Shown piece after piece: positions 17,915 to 27,007 of a stretch of 64,000 nucleotides of DNA; position 1 is the stretch's first letter, and every line of letters starts with the position of its first letter. A program made the translations under genes and the position numbers. This DNA comes from Chitinophagaceae bacterium UBA1946 (GTDB lineage: Bacteria > Bacteroidota > Bacteroidia > Chitinophagales > Chitinophagaceae), in contig DDEU01000042.1 of the NCBI GenBank assembly GCA_002336815.1, positions 18,243-82,242 on the forward strand, in the 5' to 3' direction. The notes beneath the pieces are model-generated. The model saw only the letters and a list, made by a program, of their open reading frames with translations, made no database searches and was not told the origin of the DNA.

Positions 17915-20011
17915 ATGAAGAAATTATTGATCCTTGCAGCCGGCGCATTCTTTTTCCAGGCGGGCTTTGCACAAGTAAAAATTGACAGGAGTAAGAAACC
18001 TGCCGCTGGCCCAGCGCCGGTGATCTCTATAAAAGATCCTGCTATTTTTAACATGGCCAACGGCATCACGGTGCTGGTGGTAGAAAATCACAAACTTCCA
18101 AAAGTAAGGGCTACATTCAGCGTAGATTATGGTCCTGTTAAAGAAGGAAAAAAAGCCGGCCTGCTCGACCTGATGGGGCAGATGCTTGGAGAAGGCACTA
18201 CCAATTTACCGAAAGACAAGTTTGATGAAGAAGTGGATAATATTGGTGCCGAGGTGAGCCTGAATGCTGCAGGTGGTTCTGCCAGTTCACTTACCAGGTA
18301 TTTTGATAAAGCGTTCGGTTTAATGGCCGATGCTATTAAAAATCCTTCTTTTCCGCAGGAGTCGTTCGACAAATTAAAGTCGATGACCGTTACCGGTTTA
18401 AAATCGGAAGAAAAAAGTACGCCTACCATTGCAACAAGGGTGTACACCGCATTGAGCTATGGAAAAAATACTGCGCAGGGTGAATTTACCACTGAAGAAT
18501 CTGTAAAGGGATTAACCCTGGCAGATGTAAAAGAAGCTTATAAAAATCACATCACTCCTTCCCGTGCCTACCTCACTTTTGTAGGAGATATTACGCCGGC
18601 TGCTGCAAAAGCATTGGCCGAAAAAGCATTTGCTAACTGGAAAGGAAAAAAATTAATGCAGCCTGTTATTCCGATGGTGCAGAATCCAAAGAGAACAGAA
18701 ATTGATTTTGTAGATATCCCAACTGCGGTACAGGGCGAATTAAGAGTGGGCAATATCATCAACAATCCGCTTAACAATAAAGACTATCATGCGCTGGCCC
18801 TTGCCAACTATATACTCGGCGGTGGTGCAGAAAGCAAATTGTTCATGAACCTGCGTGAAAAGCATGGCTTTACTTACGGCTCCTACTCAAGAGTGGGCAA
18901 TGGCCGCTGGCAGGCCCTGTTTACCGCTACTGCTGCAGTGCGTACGGATAAGGTGGACAGCGCTACTTCAGAATTGTTCAAAGAGATCCTGAACATGAGA
19001 GATGGTAAAGTAAACGCAGAAGATCTTGCGAATGCAAAAGCCAAATTCAATGGAGGTTTTGCATTGGGTATGGAAGATCCTGCAAAGACCGCAGAATATG
19101 CCACCAACATTCTGATCAATGGTTTACCAAAAGATTTTTACAGAACTTATTTGCAGAAAATAAATGCGGTAACACTCGCAGATATTAAGAACGCATCCAA
19201 AACTTATTTCAGCGAAACCAATTCAAGGATCGTAATCGCCGGTAATGCAGATAAGATCATTCCAAAACTGATGAAGTTTGGATATCCCATAAAAAAATAC
19301 GACCGCTATGCCAACCCGATCGTTGACAAACCACTTACACCAAAAGCAAAAGAAACAGCGAAAACATCAGAGAGCATTTCTGCTTACGAGATCATCAACA
19401 GCTACCTGAAAGCAGTAGGTGGCAAAGATGAGATCGCCAAAGTGAATGCCGTGTCTGCCACTATTTCACTCGATATCATGGGCCGTACCTTTGCAGGAGA
19501 TTATAAAAGAATGAACCCTGACAAACAACTGGTGGAATTAAAGATGGGTGCAATGACGGTGATGAAATCTGTTTTCGACGGCGGCCAGGGATACCAGGCA
19601 CAGGGCCCGCAAAAGAAAGAAATGGATGAGCAGGAAATAAAAGAAGCAAGAGATGAAAAAGGCATTATTCCACAGTTTTTCTATGCCACTGATACTGCTT
19701 ACAAAACAAATTATCTTGGTACGGGCAAGGTTGGTGAGGAAGAGACTTACCGCCTGCAGGTTACCATGCCAAGCGGCAGGATTGCCGTGCAGGAATACTC
19801 TACTAAAACAGGGCTGTTGTTGAAAGAAGAATCTACCAGCAAACAGGGCGACCAGGAAGAAACTACTACCATTGAATATAAGAACTACATTAAAGTGGGC
19901 AATATTATGCTGCCGACTGAAATGATCAGGAACGAAGGTGGACAGGAACTGCCATTTAAATTTACCAATTATAAATTGAATGAAGGCGTAACAGAAGCCG
20001 ACTTCAAATAA
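17915..20011 (+). CDS. M16 family peptidase homologue, non-catalytic subunit with C-terminal extension
   Basis: 698 residues with signal peptide. M16 N (about 45-200) and M16 C (about 205-400) domains are recognisable, but where HxxEH should be the sequence is LLDLMGQMLGEG, so zinc cannot be bound. The R/Y pair typical of the partner subunit occurs in the C domain (FTYGSYSRVG, residues near 320). An extra C-terminal part (about 470-698) resembles a small beta-rich domain also found behind other Bacteroidota M16 proteins. Works with the upstream gene; both are closed by the terminator at 20039. Confidence 0.9.
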   Translation: MKKLLILAAGAFFFQAGFAQVKIDRSKKPAAGPAPVISIKDPAIFNMANGITVLVVENHKLPKVRATFSVDYGPVKEGKKAGLLDLMGQMLGEGTTNLPKDKFDEEVDNIGAEVSLNAAGGSASSLTRYFDKAFGLMADAIKNPSFPQESFDKLKSMTVTGLKSEEKSTPTIATRVYTALSYGKNTAQGEFTTEESVKGLTLADVKEAYKNHITPSRAYLTFVGDITPAAAKALAEKAFANWKGKKLMQPVIPMVQNPKRTEIDFVDIPTAVQGELRVGNIINNPLNNKDYHALALANYILGGGAESKLFMNLREKHGFTYGSYSRVGNGRWQALFTATAAVRTDKVDSATSELFKEILNMRDGKVNAEDLANAKAKFNGGFALGMEDPAKTAEYATNILINGLPKDFYRTYLQKINAVTLADIKNASKTYFSETNSRIVIAGNADKIIPKLMKFGYPIKKYDRYANPIVDKPLTPKAKETAKTSESISAYEIINSYLKAVGGKDEIAKVNAVSATISLDIMGRTFAGDYKRMNPDKQLVELKMGAMTVMKSVFDGGQGYQAQGPQKKEMDEQEIKEARDEKGIIPQFFYATDTAYKTNYLGTGKVGEEETYRLQVTMPSGRIAVQEYSTKTGLLLKEESTSKQGDQEETTTIEYKNYIKVGNIMLPTEMIRNEGGQELPFKFTNYKLNEGVTEADFK

Positions 20012-20038
20012 TGCATACCTGATTTGACCATTATAAAG

Positions 20039-20062
20039 GCCACCTTTTTACAGGTGGCTTTT
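20039..20062 (+). terminator. Terminator after the M16 pair
   Basis: Stem GCCACCT (20039-20045) / AGGTGGC (20052-20058) with a six-base loop and a short T tail (TTTTG). Confidence 0.85.
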
Positions 20063-20201
20063 GTAATTAAATTGTAAACGTTGTTGCGTGTACCTGTAGC
20101 TTTTACCGTTTGGCTCAAAATTAGCTTTAACAAAAAATTAGTCAGTATATTAGCCCTGTTAAATGACGAAATGATTTTATTTGTTCATAAACTTTATAAA
20201 C

Positions 20202-20897
20202 ATGGAAACAGCTAAACCGAAAATCCTATTGTGCGAAGACGATACCAACCTTGGTATGGTTTTGAAAAATTATTTAGAACTGAACGATTATGATGTGATA
20301 CTCGAAAGAGACGGCAAACTGGGCCTGGCTGCTTTTCAGCGTGAGAAGTTTGACATTTGCCTGCTGGATGTAATGATGCCGAATATGGATGGTTTTACAC
20401 TGGCAGAAGAGATCCGTGATATCAACCCCGATGTGCCCCTTTTCTTCCTCTCCGCAAAAACGATGAAGGAAGATATTATACAGGGTTATAAACTGGGCGC
20501 TGATGATTATATCACCAAGCCGTTTGACAGTGAAGTATTGTTACTTAAAATAAAAGCCATCCTCAAACGCAACGAGGAAATGCACAAGGAAGAAGCCAAT
20601 GCAGAATTCGACCTGGGCAATTATCATTTTAATCCGAGGTTAAGGGAACTGAGCATTAACGGCAAAGTACAAACGCTTTCTCCAAAAGAAAACGAGTTGC
20701 TGAAGATGATGAGTGAATACAAGAATGACCTGTTGCCAAGGGAGGCTGCTTTAAAAAAGATATGGGGCAGCGATACCTACTTCAATGGCCGCAGTATGGA
20801 TGTGTACATTGCCAAACTGCGTAAATATTTAAAAGAAGACGGAACGATCGAGATCGTGAACATTCATGGCAATGGCTTCCGTTTGGTAGCACCATAA
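20202..20897 (+). CDS. OmpR family response regulator transcription factor
   Basis: 231 residues: receiver domain (acidic pair Glu12/Asp13, phospho-acceptor Asp56 in CLLDVMMP, Lys106 in ITKPF) and a C-terminal winged-helix DNA-binding domain (LSPKENELLKMM ... RSMDVYIAKLRKYL ... NIHGNGFRLV). No kinase gene adjoins it, so its partner is elsewhere. ATG 20202 gives the natural N-terminus METAKPKILLCEDD; an in-frame TTG seven codons upstream is less likely. Confidence 0.94.
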   Translation: METAKPKILLCEDDTNLGMVLKNYLELNDYDVILERDGKLGLAAFQREKFDICLLDVMMPNMDGFTLAEEIRDINPDVPLFFLSAKTMKEDIIQGYKLGADDYITKPFDSEVLLLKIKAILKRNEEMHKEEANAEFDLGNYHFNPRLRELSINGKVQTLSPKENELLKMMSEYKNDLLPREAALKKIWGSDTYFNGRSMDVYIAKLRKYLKEDGTIEIVNIHGNGFRLVAP

Positions 20898-20915
20898 TGT
20901 AATTAAACAAGTTTG

Positions 20916-20950
20916 AAACCGGCCTCAACAATGTTGAGGCCGGTTTTTTT
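20916..20950 (+). terminator. Strong terminator after the response regulator
   Basis: Fifteen-base perfect inverted repeat (20916-20930 and 20932-20946, core CCGGCCTCAACA) with T7 at its end. Confidence 0.95.
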
Positions 20951-21091
20951 ATACGCTGGCAAACGCTCTCTTTTAGGTATCACTTACCCACATAGTCAGA
21001 GAGGAAAGATAGAGAGGAGGTTGAGTGTTTACATGTGTCCAATGTTCCTATGCGGTACAACAATTTATATCTCCTGTATATCGAAAGCAAG

Positions 21092-21964
21092 CTATTTATA
21101 CAGGACAAAATGCACGATCCCATTGGTTTCAAAACTGCTTGATAAGTGTAGCTGGTATTTATTCTTTTTCGTAGTGATGATCATTACAGCAGTACAGGGA
21201 GGTATTGCGCCAACACTTTCCGCAATCAATGTAAGTGTTCCGCTCACGGCATTTTTATCAAACGAAATGGAAAGATTGATTGGCAGTTCGGAGATGATGG
21301 CATTGTTGATAAGCAGCTGATCGCCGAAGTAAAGGGAAACCCTGTCGTTGTCGATATCTCCATTATCATAAATACTGATCGTAACCGAATCTCTCTCCTC
21401 TCCTGAAAGTGCAATTGTACTTTGTACATCAGCTTTTCGTTGCAGCTTTTTACGTTGATCAACACTATCGGCAAAATCATTCCCAGTGGTTGATGGCGTT
21501 GCCCTTGTCAACTCCACGGGAAATAATTTTTCAAGATATACACCTGAAGAAGGGCAATGCAAAAAAGATCGGTCATTGTCCTTCCATTTTCCTTCAAACC
21601 TAAGCGATGAGTCCGTGACCCTGAGTTTCATCCTGTAGTTCCCCGGACAGGCATCTGCCATTGATGGTAAATTAACCGAAAAGATACTGTCCTCCTTAAA
21701 GTAAATAGTAGAATCAGTTTTACTGTACAACCCGCTGATCCGGTAATGCTCCTGCCGGTTGTTTTTGTATTGCAGGAATGAAGTACCGGTTATCATTGAA
21801 TCATTGTACAACTTTAGAATGACAATCAACTTTTTGGGGTTCAGGCCAAGTATCGACTTTGTATAATTGCCCTGCCATTCACCCGAAATTTCCTGTGCGG
21901 TGACCCTGGAAGTAATAAAAGCCAGCGTGAAAACTACTAAAAAAACAAACCTGGATATATTCAT
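21092..21964 (-). CDS. Exported protein of unknown function
   Basis: 290 residues with a signal peptide (cleavage after RVTAQ). The N-terminal half looks like a small lipocalin-like beta-barrel (ISGEWQGNYTK, ITGTSFLQYKNN, YYRISGLYSK-like strands, LRFEGKWKDNDRSF). The C-terminal half carries a module often seen at the end of Bacteroidota surface proteins: SVTISIYDNGDIDNDRVSLYFGDQ then repeated beta strands to HFVLYK. No enzyme motif recognised. Single gene, divergent from the TetR efflux unit. Confidence 0.72.
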   Translation of the reverse strand: MNISRFVFLVVFTLAFITSRVTAQEISGEWQGNYTKSILGLNPKKLIVILKLYNDSMITGTSFLQYKNNRQEHYRISGLYSKTDSTIYFKEDSIFSVNLPSMADACPGNYRMKLRVTDSSLRFEGKWKDNDRSFLHCPSSGVYLEKLFPVELTRATPSTTGNDFADSVDQRKKLQRKADVQSTIALSGEERDSVTISIYDNGDIDNDRVSLYFGDQLLINNAIISELPINLSISFDKNAVSGTLTLIAESVGAIPPCTAVMIITTKKNKYQLHLSSSFETNGIVHFVLYK

Positions 21965-22105
21965 ATTAACAGAGATTATGGTATTCGTTAACCAGCCCCC
22001 GCAGTGGTATTTGATTTGTACAGCCTGATACTTCAGACAATCGAAAGCCTGCTTTTCCAGGTTAAAATTTTATACCCGTTAAAGATAGTGATCAAAAAAA
22101 AAATC

Positions 22106-22136
22106 TTGCGTTAAATGAAAAATGTTTTTAATTTTG
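22106..22136 (+). promoter_or_regulatory. Promoter of the TetR efflux unit
   Basis: -33 box TTG (22106-22108), 20-base spacer and a perfect -7 box TAATTTTG (22129-22136), the Bacteroidota sigma consensus. Transcription should begin near 22143, inside the operator palindrome. Confidence 0.75.
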
Positions 22137-22139
22137 ACT

Positions 22140-22157
22140 TTTAACCAAATGGTTAAA
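22140..22157. promoter_or_regulatory. TetR operator palindrome
   Basis: Perfect inverted repeat TTTAACCA-AA-TGGTTAAA lying between the -7 box and the tetR ATG at 22162. Position over the predicted start site indicates autorepression by the encoded TetR protein. Confidence 0.8.
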
Positions 22158-22161
22158 CTGT

Positions 22162-22779
22162 ATGGTAAAGAATGAAAAGGATAAAGATACCGGTGAAAAG
22201 ATACTGGTAGCCGCCCGTAAAATATTCCTGGTAAAAGGCATGTCGGGAGCAAGAATGCAGGATATTGCCGATGCGGCCGGCATCAACAAGGCGTTGCTGC
22301 ATTATTATTTCAGGAATAAGGATCAGTTGTTTGAAGTGATCTTTCTTGAAGAGGCGAAAAAATTCTTTCCCAAGATCAACATGATCCTTGAATCTGACCT
22401 GCCACTGTTCGAAAAGATAGAGAAATTTGCAGCGGAATACATTGATGAGATACAGCAAAACCCTTACCTGCCGATGTTTATGCTGAACCAGGTGAACCAG
22501 GATACTGATAAATTCCTTGGTAAAATAATGGGTAGAAAAAACCAGCCCGAAACATGGAGTTTTTTATTGCAAATAGAAAAAGAAGTAAAAAAAGGAACGA
22601 TCAAACCCATCCATCCTGTTCAATTGCTCCTCAATTTACTATCGATGTGTGTATTTCCTTTTATGGCAAAACCAATGATCTTAAGAAAGATAAGGTTGGA
22701 CGAACAGCAGTTCAGTCAACTGATGGAACAGCGTAAAAAAGAGATTCCGCAGTTTATCATTAATTCGATCAAAAAATAA
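22162..22779 (+). CDS. TetR/AcrR family transcriptional repressor
   Basis: 205 residues. N-terminal helix-turn-helix (GARMQDIADAAGINKALLHYYFRNKDQLFEVIF split across residues 31-64) and a C-terminal ligand/dimer domain. The operator palindrome at 22140-22157 and promoter just upstream point to autoregulation, and the efflux genes follow with 37 bases between, so it probably represses the TolC-HlyD-ABC unit until an inducer binds. Confidence 0.93.
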   Translation: MVKNEKDKDTGEKILVAARKIFLVKGMSGARMQDIADAAGINKALLHYYFRNKDQLFEVIFLEEAKKFFPKINMILESDLPLFEKIEKFAAEYIDEIQQNPYLPMFMLNQVNQDTDKFLGKIMGRKNQPETWSFLLQIEKEVKKGTIKPIHPVQLLLNLLSMCVFPFMAKPMILRKIRLDEQQFSQLMEQRKKEIPQFIINSIKK

Positions 22780-22816
22780 TTGTATGAACAGTCCATTGAT
22801 CGGTAAAATAAAAGGC

Positions 22817-24079
22817 ATGAAAAAATTAACCTGGTTGTTGTTACTGTGCACAGGCGGTGCTGCAGCACAGGGGCCGGCGTCGTTAAGTCTTGACAAAGCT
22901 TATGAACTCGCCAGGCAACATTATCCGCTTATCAAACAGCAGGAGCTGGTGAAGCAAACCAGTAATCTCAACATCAATAATCTAAGCAAAGCTTTCCTGC
23001 CGCAGGCCGGCATCAGTGCACAGGCCAGCTATCAATCTGAAGTAACACAGGTTAACATTCCCATCCCCGGCATCAAGATCGATCCGCCCGCAAAAGACCA
23101 GTACAAGATATTGGCAGATATCAGTCAACTCATCTACGACGGCGGCTCAATAAAGCAACAACAAGATATCATCCGGTTGAACGATAGTGTAGAACAACAA
23201 AAGACCGAAGTAGAATTGTATAAGATCCGGGACAGGATCAATCAATTGTTTCTTGGTGTGTTATTTTTAGATGAACAGTTAAAACAGGCAGCGCTGATAA
23301 AAAATGACCTGGACAATGGCATTAAGAAAGTAGCAGCACAGGTGAACAATGGCGTAGCCTTCAGATCGAACCTTAACCTGTTAAAGGCAGAAGTATTAAA
23401 GACGGAACAACGTACCATAGAACTCACCGCTTCCCGAAAAGCGTTGACAGATGTGCTGGCACTTTTTATTGGTGAGCCAATTTCTGACAATACCATATTG
23501 GAAAGGCCGGTTGCAGAAAGCCTGCTGCCCACCACCATCGGGCGGCCTGAATTAAAACTATTTTCTTCCCAGGAAAAACTCTTGCTGGGTCAAAACAAGC
23601 TGATCCATGCCAGGAATTTACCGAAGGCCAGTTTGTTTGTACAGGGTGGCTACGGCAGGCCCGGCCTGAATTTTTTGAAAAATGATTTTGCTGCTTTTTA
23701 CACAACCGGCATCAGGCTCAACTGGTCGCTGAACGGCTTGTATACACAGAAAAATGACCGGCAACTGATCGGCATCAGTAAAAAAATGGTGGATGTACAA
23801 AAAGAAACCTTCCTGCTGAATACCAATGCAGCATTGAAACAGCAGGAGGCCGAAATAAACAAATGGCAACAACTGGCAGCAACCGATACAGCCATCATCA
23901 ACCTGCGGATACAGGTGAAAGAAGCCGCCAGGGCCCAGTTGGAGAACGGGGTGATCACAGCCAATGATTATCTACGGGAAGTAAATGCAGAGGACCAGGC
24001 AAGACAATCTTTGATCACACATGATATACTACTACTGCAGGCAAGGATCAACTACCAGGCCATTGCAGGCAAACAATAA
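22817..24079 (+). CDS. TolC family outer-membrane efflux protein
   Basis: 420 residues from ATG 22817, which starts a normal signal peptide (MKKLTWLLLLCTGGAAAQ); an ATG at 22784 would add 11 residues before it. Two TolC-like repeats of long helices with alanine/glutamine-rich coiled coil are visible. Forms the outer-membrane exit duct for the adaptor and ABC transporter encoded next. Confidence 0.9.
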   Translation: MKKLTWLLLLCTGGAAAQGPASLSLDKAYELARQHYPLIKQQELVKQTSNLNINNLSKAFLPQAGISAQASYQSEVTQVNIPIPGIKIDPPAKDQYKILADISQLIYDGGSIKQQQDIIRLNDSVEQQKTEVELYKIRDRINQLFLGVLFLDEQLKQAALIKNDLDNGIKKVAAQVNNGVAFRSNLNLLKAEVLKTEQRTIELTASRKALTDVLALFIGEPISDNTILERPVAESLLPTTIGRPELKLFSSQEKLLLGQNKLIHARNLPKASLFVQGGYGRPGLNFLKNDFAAFYTTGIRLNWSLNGLYTQKNDRQLIGISKKMVDVQKETFLLNTNAALKQQEAEINKWQQLAATDTAIINLRIQVKEAARAQLENGVITANDYLREVNAEDQARQSLITHDILLLQARINYQAIAGKQ

Positions 24080-24090
24080 ACTACCAGCGC

Positions 24091-25035
24091 ATGAAAAAAA
24101 TACTTGCACTCATGTTATTAACTGCAGCAGTTTTCACTGGCTGCAAAACCAATAGCCGGGAGTTTGATGCCTCCGGTAGCTTTGAGGCAACCGAAGAAGT
24201 GATCGTATCATCAGAACTACCGGGTAAGATCATTCGCTTTACCATTAATGAAGGAGCCCTGATCGGTAAGGACAGCATTGTAGGTGCCATTGATGCCGTG
24301 AACGTGAACCTGCAGCAGGAACAGGTGGAAGCCAGCATCAAAGCACTCGGTGAAAAAACCGCCGATGTTGCACCGCAGATCAGCCTGCTGCAAAACCAGT
24401 TACAGGTGCAACAATCGCAGCTCAATAATTTGCTGCATGAAAAGAACCGTGTTGAAAACCTGCTAAAGGCAGATGCTGCCACCGGCAAACAGCTTGATGA
24501 CATCAATGCTCAGATCGATGTGGTAAAAAAACAAATGGCAGTTACCAGTCAGCAGGTAAACGTACAGCGCAACAATATCAACACGCAGAACAGGGCTGTA
24601 CTCAGCGAAGCAGCACCACTGCAAAAGAGGATCGCACAACTAAAAGACCAGGAAAAAAAAGCTGTGATCATTAACCCGATCACCGGCACAGTGATTTCTA
24701 AATATGCTGAGCAGGGAGAAGTAACCAGTGCCGGCAAAGCCCTGTATAAAATAGCAGATCTTTCAACGCTTACCTTAAGGGCTTACATCACCGGCACACA
24801 ACTATCACAAATAAAATTAAACCAGCCGGTACAGGTATTTATCGACAGCGGTGCAAATAATTACCGGGCATATAACGGCACCGCCTACTGGATCTCCGAC
24901 AAGGCTGAGTTCACTCCAAAAACCATCCAGACAAAAGAAGAAAGAGCCAACCTGGTGTATGCGGTAAAGATAAAAGTGAAGAATGACGGGTTGTTAAAGA
25001 TCGGGATGTATGGGGAGGTAAAGTTAGCCCCCTAA
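24091..25035 (+). CDS. HlyD family periplasmic adaptor (membrane fusion protein), lipoprotein
   Basis: 314 residues. A lipobox VFTGC (Cys about 17) replaces the usual membrane helix. The barrel-sandwich halves (EEVIVSSELPGKIIRFTINEGALI and INPITGTVISKYAEQGEVTSAGKAL) flank a coiled-coil hairpin (about 70-170). Links the inner-membrane ABC transporter to TolC. The last codons and stop lie inside a short dispersed repeat hairpin (25020-25055), so the C-terminus has probably been altered by repeat insertion. Confidence 0.92.
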   Translation: MKKILALMLLTAAVFTGCKTNSREFDASGSFEATEEVIVSSELPGKIIRFTINEGALIGKDSIVGAIDAVNVNLQQEQVEASIKALGEKTADVAPQISLLQNQLQVQQSQLNNLLHEKNRVENLLKADAATGKQLDDINAQIDVVKKQMAVTSQQVNVQRNNINTQNRAVLSEAAPLQKRIAQLKDQEKKAVIINPITGTVISKYAEQGEVTSAGKALYKIADLSTLTLRAYITGTQLSQIKLNQPVQVFIDSGANNYRAYNGTAYWISDKAEFTPKTIQTKEERANLVYAVKIKVKNDGLLKIGMYGEVKLAP

Positions 25036-25055
25036 ATCCTCCAAAGGGGGACTTT
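25020..25055. repeat. Short intergenic repeat hairpin overlapping the hlyD stop
   Basis: AAAGT-TAG-CCCCCT ... AGGGGG-ACTTT forms a hairpin. I recall close variants of CCCCCTAAATCCCCCAAAGGGGG as a frequent intergenic repeat in Bacteroidota genomes. The HlyD stop TAA (25033-25035) lies inside it. Confidence 0.6.
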
Positions 25056-25163
25056 AAGAGTTCGATGATCTGAGATTTCCGTCAATCAATATAAGGCTGA
25101 ATTTATAGTCGATGATAAATGGTTTTAATTCATAAGGGGCTGATAAGCGAAGAATAAAGATAG

Positions 25164-25190
25164 ACAGTACAAGTGAGTGACACAACGATG
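25164..25190 (+). repeat. 27-bp inverted repeat, left copy
   Basis: Begins ACAGTACAAGTGAGTGAC and ends ACAACGATG; its exact reverse complement occurs at 28287-28313, about 3.1 kb away. It lies 40 bases before the first ABC ATPase gene. Probably one copy of a dispersed repeat. Confidence 0.8.
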
Positions 25191-25230
25191 CCAAATAGCA
25201 GTACAAAAGCCAGTTACACAAAAATAAAAA

Positions 25231-26148
25231 ATGAGCATTGCAGTAACAGTAAAGAATATCCTCAAAACCTACGGGAAGAAAAAAGAGCTGGTAACCGCTT
25301 TGCAGGATATCAATTTTGATGTAAAGACCGGTGAGCTGTTTGGGATCATCGGCCCGGATGGCGCAGGTAAAACTTCGCTGTTCAGGATATTGACAACCCT
25401 GCTGCTGGCTGATAGTGGCACTGCAACCGTGGATGGTTTCGATGTAGTGACAGATTATAAGCAGATACGGAAACGGGTTGGGTATATGCCGGGAAAGTTT
25501 TCGTTGTATCCCGATCTGACAGTGCAGGAAAACCTGGCCTTCTTCGCTACCATTTTTAATACCAGCATCGATGAAAATTACGACCTCATCAAAGATATCT
25601 ATATACAGATAGAACCATTCAAAGACCGCAAGGCAGGAAAATTATCAGGTGGAATGAAACAGAAACTGGCTTTGAGTTGTGCCCTGATCCACCGCCCCAG
25701 TGTTTTGTTTTTGGATGAACCCACCACTGGTGTAGATGCCGTGTCGAGAAAAGAATTTTGGGAAATGCTGAAGCGGTTGAAAGAACAGGGCATTACGATA
25801 CTGGTATCAACAGCGTATATGGATGAAGCCAGCCTCTGCGACCGGGTAGCATTGATGCAGGATGGCAACATCATGTCCATCGATACGCCGGCACAGATCG
25901 TGGCCAACTTCGGCAGAACACTTTGGGCGGTTCGCTCCGGCAATATGCTGCACCTGCTTGATGAATTGAATACAATGAAGGAAGTGGAGAATGCATATCC
26001 ATCCGGCACTTTTCATCATGTGATACTAAAGAAAGGATACACGGATGCCTTTTTGCAGCAGGCGTTATCCGAAACCAATAACAACCTCGAAATAAAAGCC
26101 ATTAGGCCAAACATTGAAGATTGCTTTATGCAACTGATGAGGAGATGA
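25231..26148 (+). CDS. ABC transporter ATPase (YbhF/CcmA-like)
   Basis: 305 residues. Walker A GPDGAGKTS (Asp in place of the usual Asn/Ser), Q-loop near MPGKFSLYPDL, signature LSGGMKQK, Walker B VLFLDEPTTGVD, and the H-loop position holds STAYMDE, so the switch histidine is replaced. A C-terminal extension (about 220-305) matches YbhF N-half proteins. It powers the drug/lipid-type exporter together with the next ATPase; in E. coli YbhF both ATPases are fused in one chain, here they are separate genes. Confidence 0.92.
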   Translation: MSIAVTVKNILKTYGKKKELVTALQDINFDVKTGELFGIIGPDGAGKTSLFRILTTLLLADSGTATVDGFDVVTDYKQIRKRVGYMPGKFSLYPDLTVQENLAFFATIFNTSIDENYDLIKDIYIQIEPFKDRKAGKLSGGMKQKLALSCALIHRPSVLFLDEPTTGVDAVSRKEFWEMLKRLKEQGITILVSTAYMDEASLCDRVALMQDGNIMSIDTPAQIVANFGRTLWAVRSGNMLHLLDELNTMKEVENAYPSGTFHHVILKKGYTDAFLQQALSETNNNLEIKAIRPNIEDCFMQLMRR

Positions 26149-26150
26149 AG

Positions 26151-26214
26151 GTGAATAGTGAATGGTGAATGGTGAATGAAGAGCATTATTGACAATTCAC
26201 AATTGACTATTCAC
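26151..26214. repeat. GTGAAT-type tandem and inverted repeat between the two ATPase genes
   Basis: Four tandem seven-base units (GTGAATA/G) at 26151-26178, then the near reverse complement ATTCACAATTGACTATTCAC at 26195-26214. It fills most of the 82-base gap between the two ATPase genes. Confidence 0.7.
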
Positions 26215-26230
26215 AACAACAAAATAATTA

Positions 26231-26977
26231 ATGACCAACGAAAAAATCATAACCGCAGACAAACTTAGTAAACGCTTTGGCGATTTTGTAGCCGTGAATG
26301 AAATTTCGTTTGAAGTGTGCAGGGGGGAGATATTCGGCTTTTTAGGTGCTAACGGTGCCGGTAAAACGACTGCGATGAGAATGCTTTGCGGACTTTCCCT
26401 GCCCTCATCAGGCGAAGCCACTGTGGCAGGTTTTGATGTGTACAGGGAAAATGAAAAAATAAAGAAAAGCATTGGCTACATGAGTCAAAAGTTCTCTTTA
26501 TATGAAGATCTTACTGTAAAAGAGAACATGCGGTTTTATGGTGGCATTTACGGCAAAAGCGATGCCTTCATCAAACAAAAAACTGCCAGCGTGCTGGAGC
26601 AACTTCATTTGCAAAAAGAAGCAAACAAACTGGTGCGGTCACTACCCCTGGGATGGAAACAAAAACTGGCTTTTTCTGTAGCCATCTTTCACGAGCCGGT
26701 GATTGTTTTTTTAGATGAACCCACCGGTGGAGTTGATCCTGTTACAAGACGGGAATTCTGGCACATGATCTACCAGGCAGCAGAAAACGGCATCACCATA
26801 TTTGTAACAACACATTATATGGATGAAGCTGAATATTGCAACCGGGTAAGCATTATGGTAGACGGAAACATTGAAGCGCTGGACACACCTTCTGCGTTGA
26901 AGCAAATATACCAGTCTGCCTCGATGGACGAAGTGTTCTTAAAACTGGCAAGAAAAGCTACCAGGGCGGATGGCTGA
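26231..26977 (+). CDS. ABC transporter ATPase, second subunit
   Basis: 248 residues. Walker A GANGAGKTT, Walker B VIVFLDEPTGGVD and H-loop TTHYMDEAE are intact, but the signature is LPLGWKQK rather than LSGGQ, as in the C-terminal ATPase half of YbhF-type proteins. With the preceding gene it would give an asymmetric ATPase heterodimer: each chain has one unusual motif (missing switch His in the first, altered signature in this one). Confidence 0.92.
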   Translation: MTNEKIITADKLSKRFGDFVAVNEISFEVCRGEIFGFLGANGAGKTTAMRMLCGLSLPSSGEATVAGFDVYRENEKIKKSIGYMSQKFSLYEDLTVKENMRFYGGIYGKSDAFIKQKTASVLEQLHLQKEANKLVRSLPLGWKQKLAFSVAIFHEPVIVFLDEPTGGVDPVTRREFWHMIYQAAENGITIFVTTHYMDEAEYCNRVSIMVDGNIEALDTPSALKQIYQSASMDEVFLKLARKATRADG

Positions 26978-27007
26978 TACTGTTGTTGCGGCTGGTGTAT
27001 GGATGAT

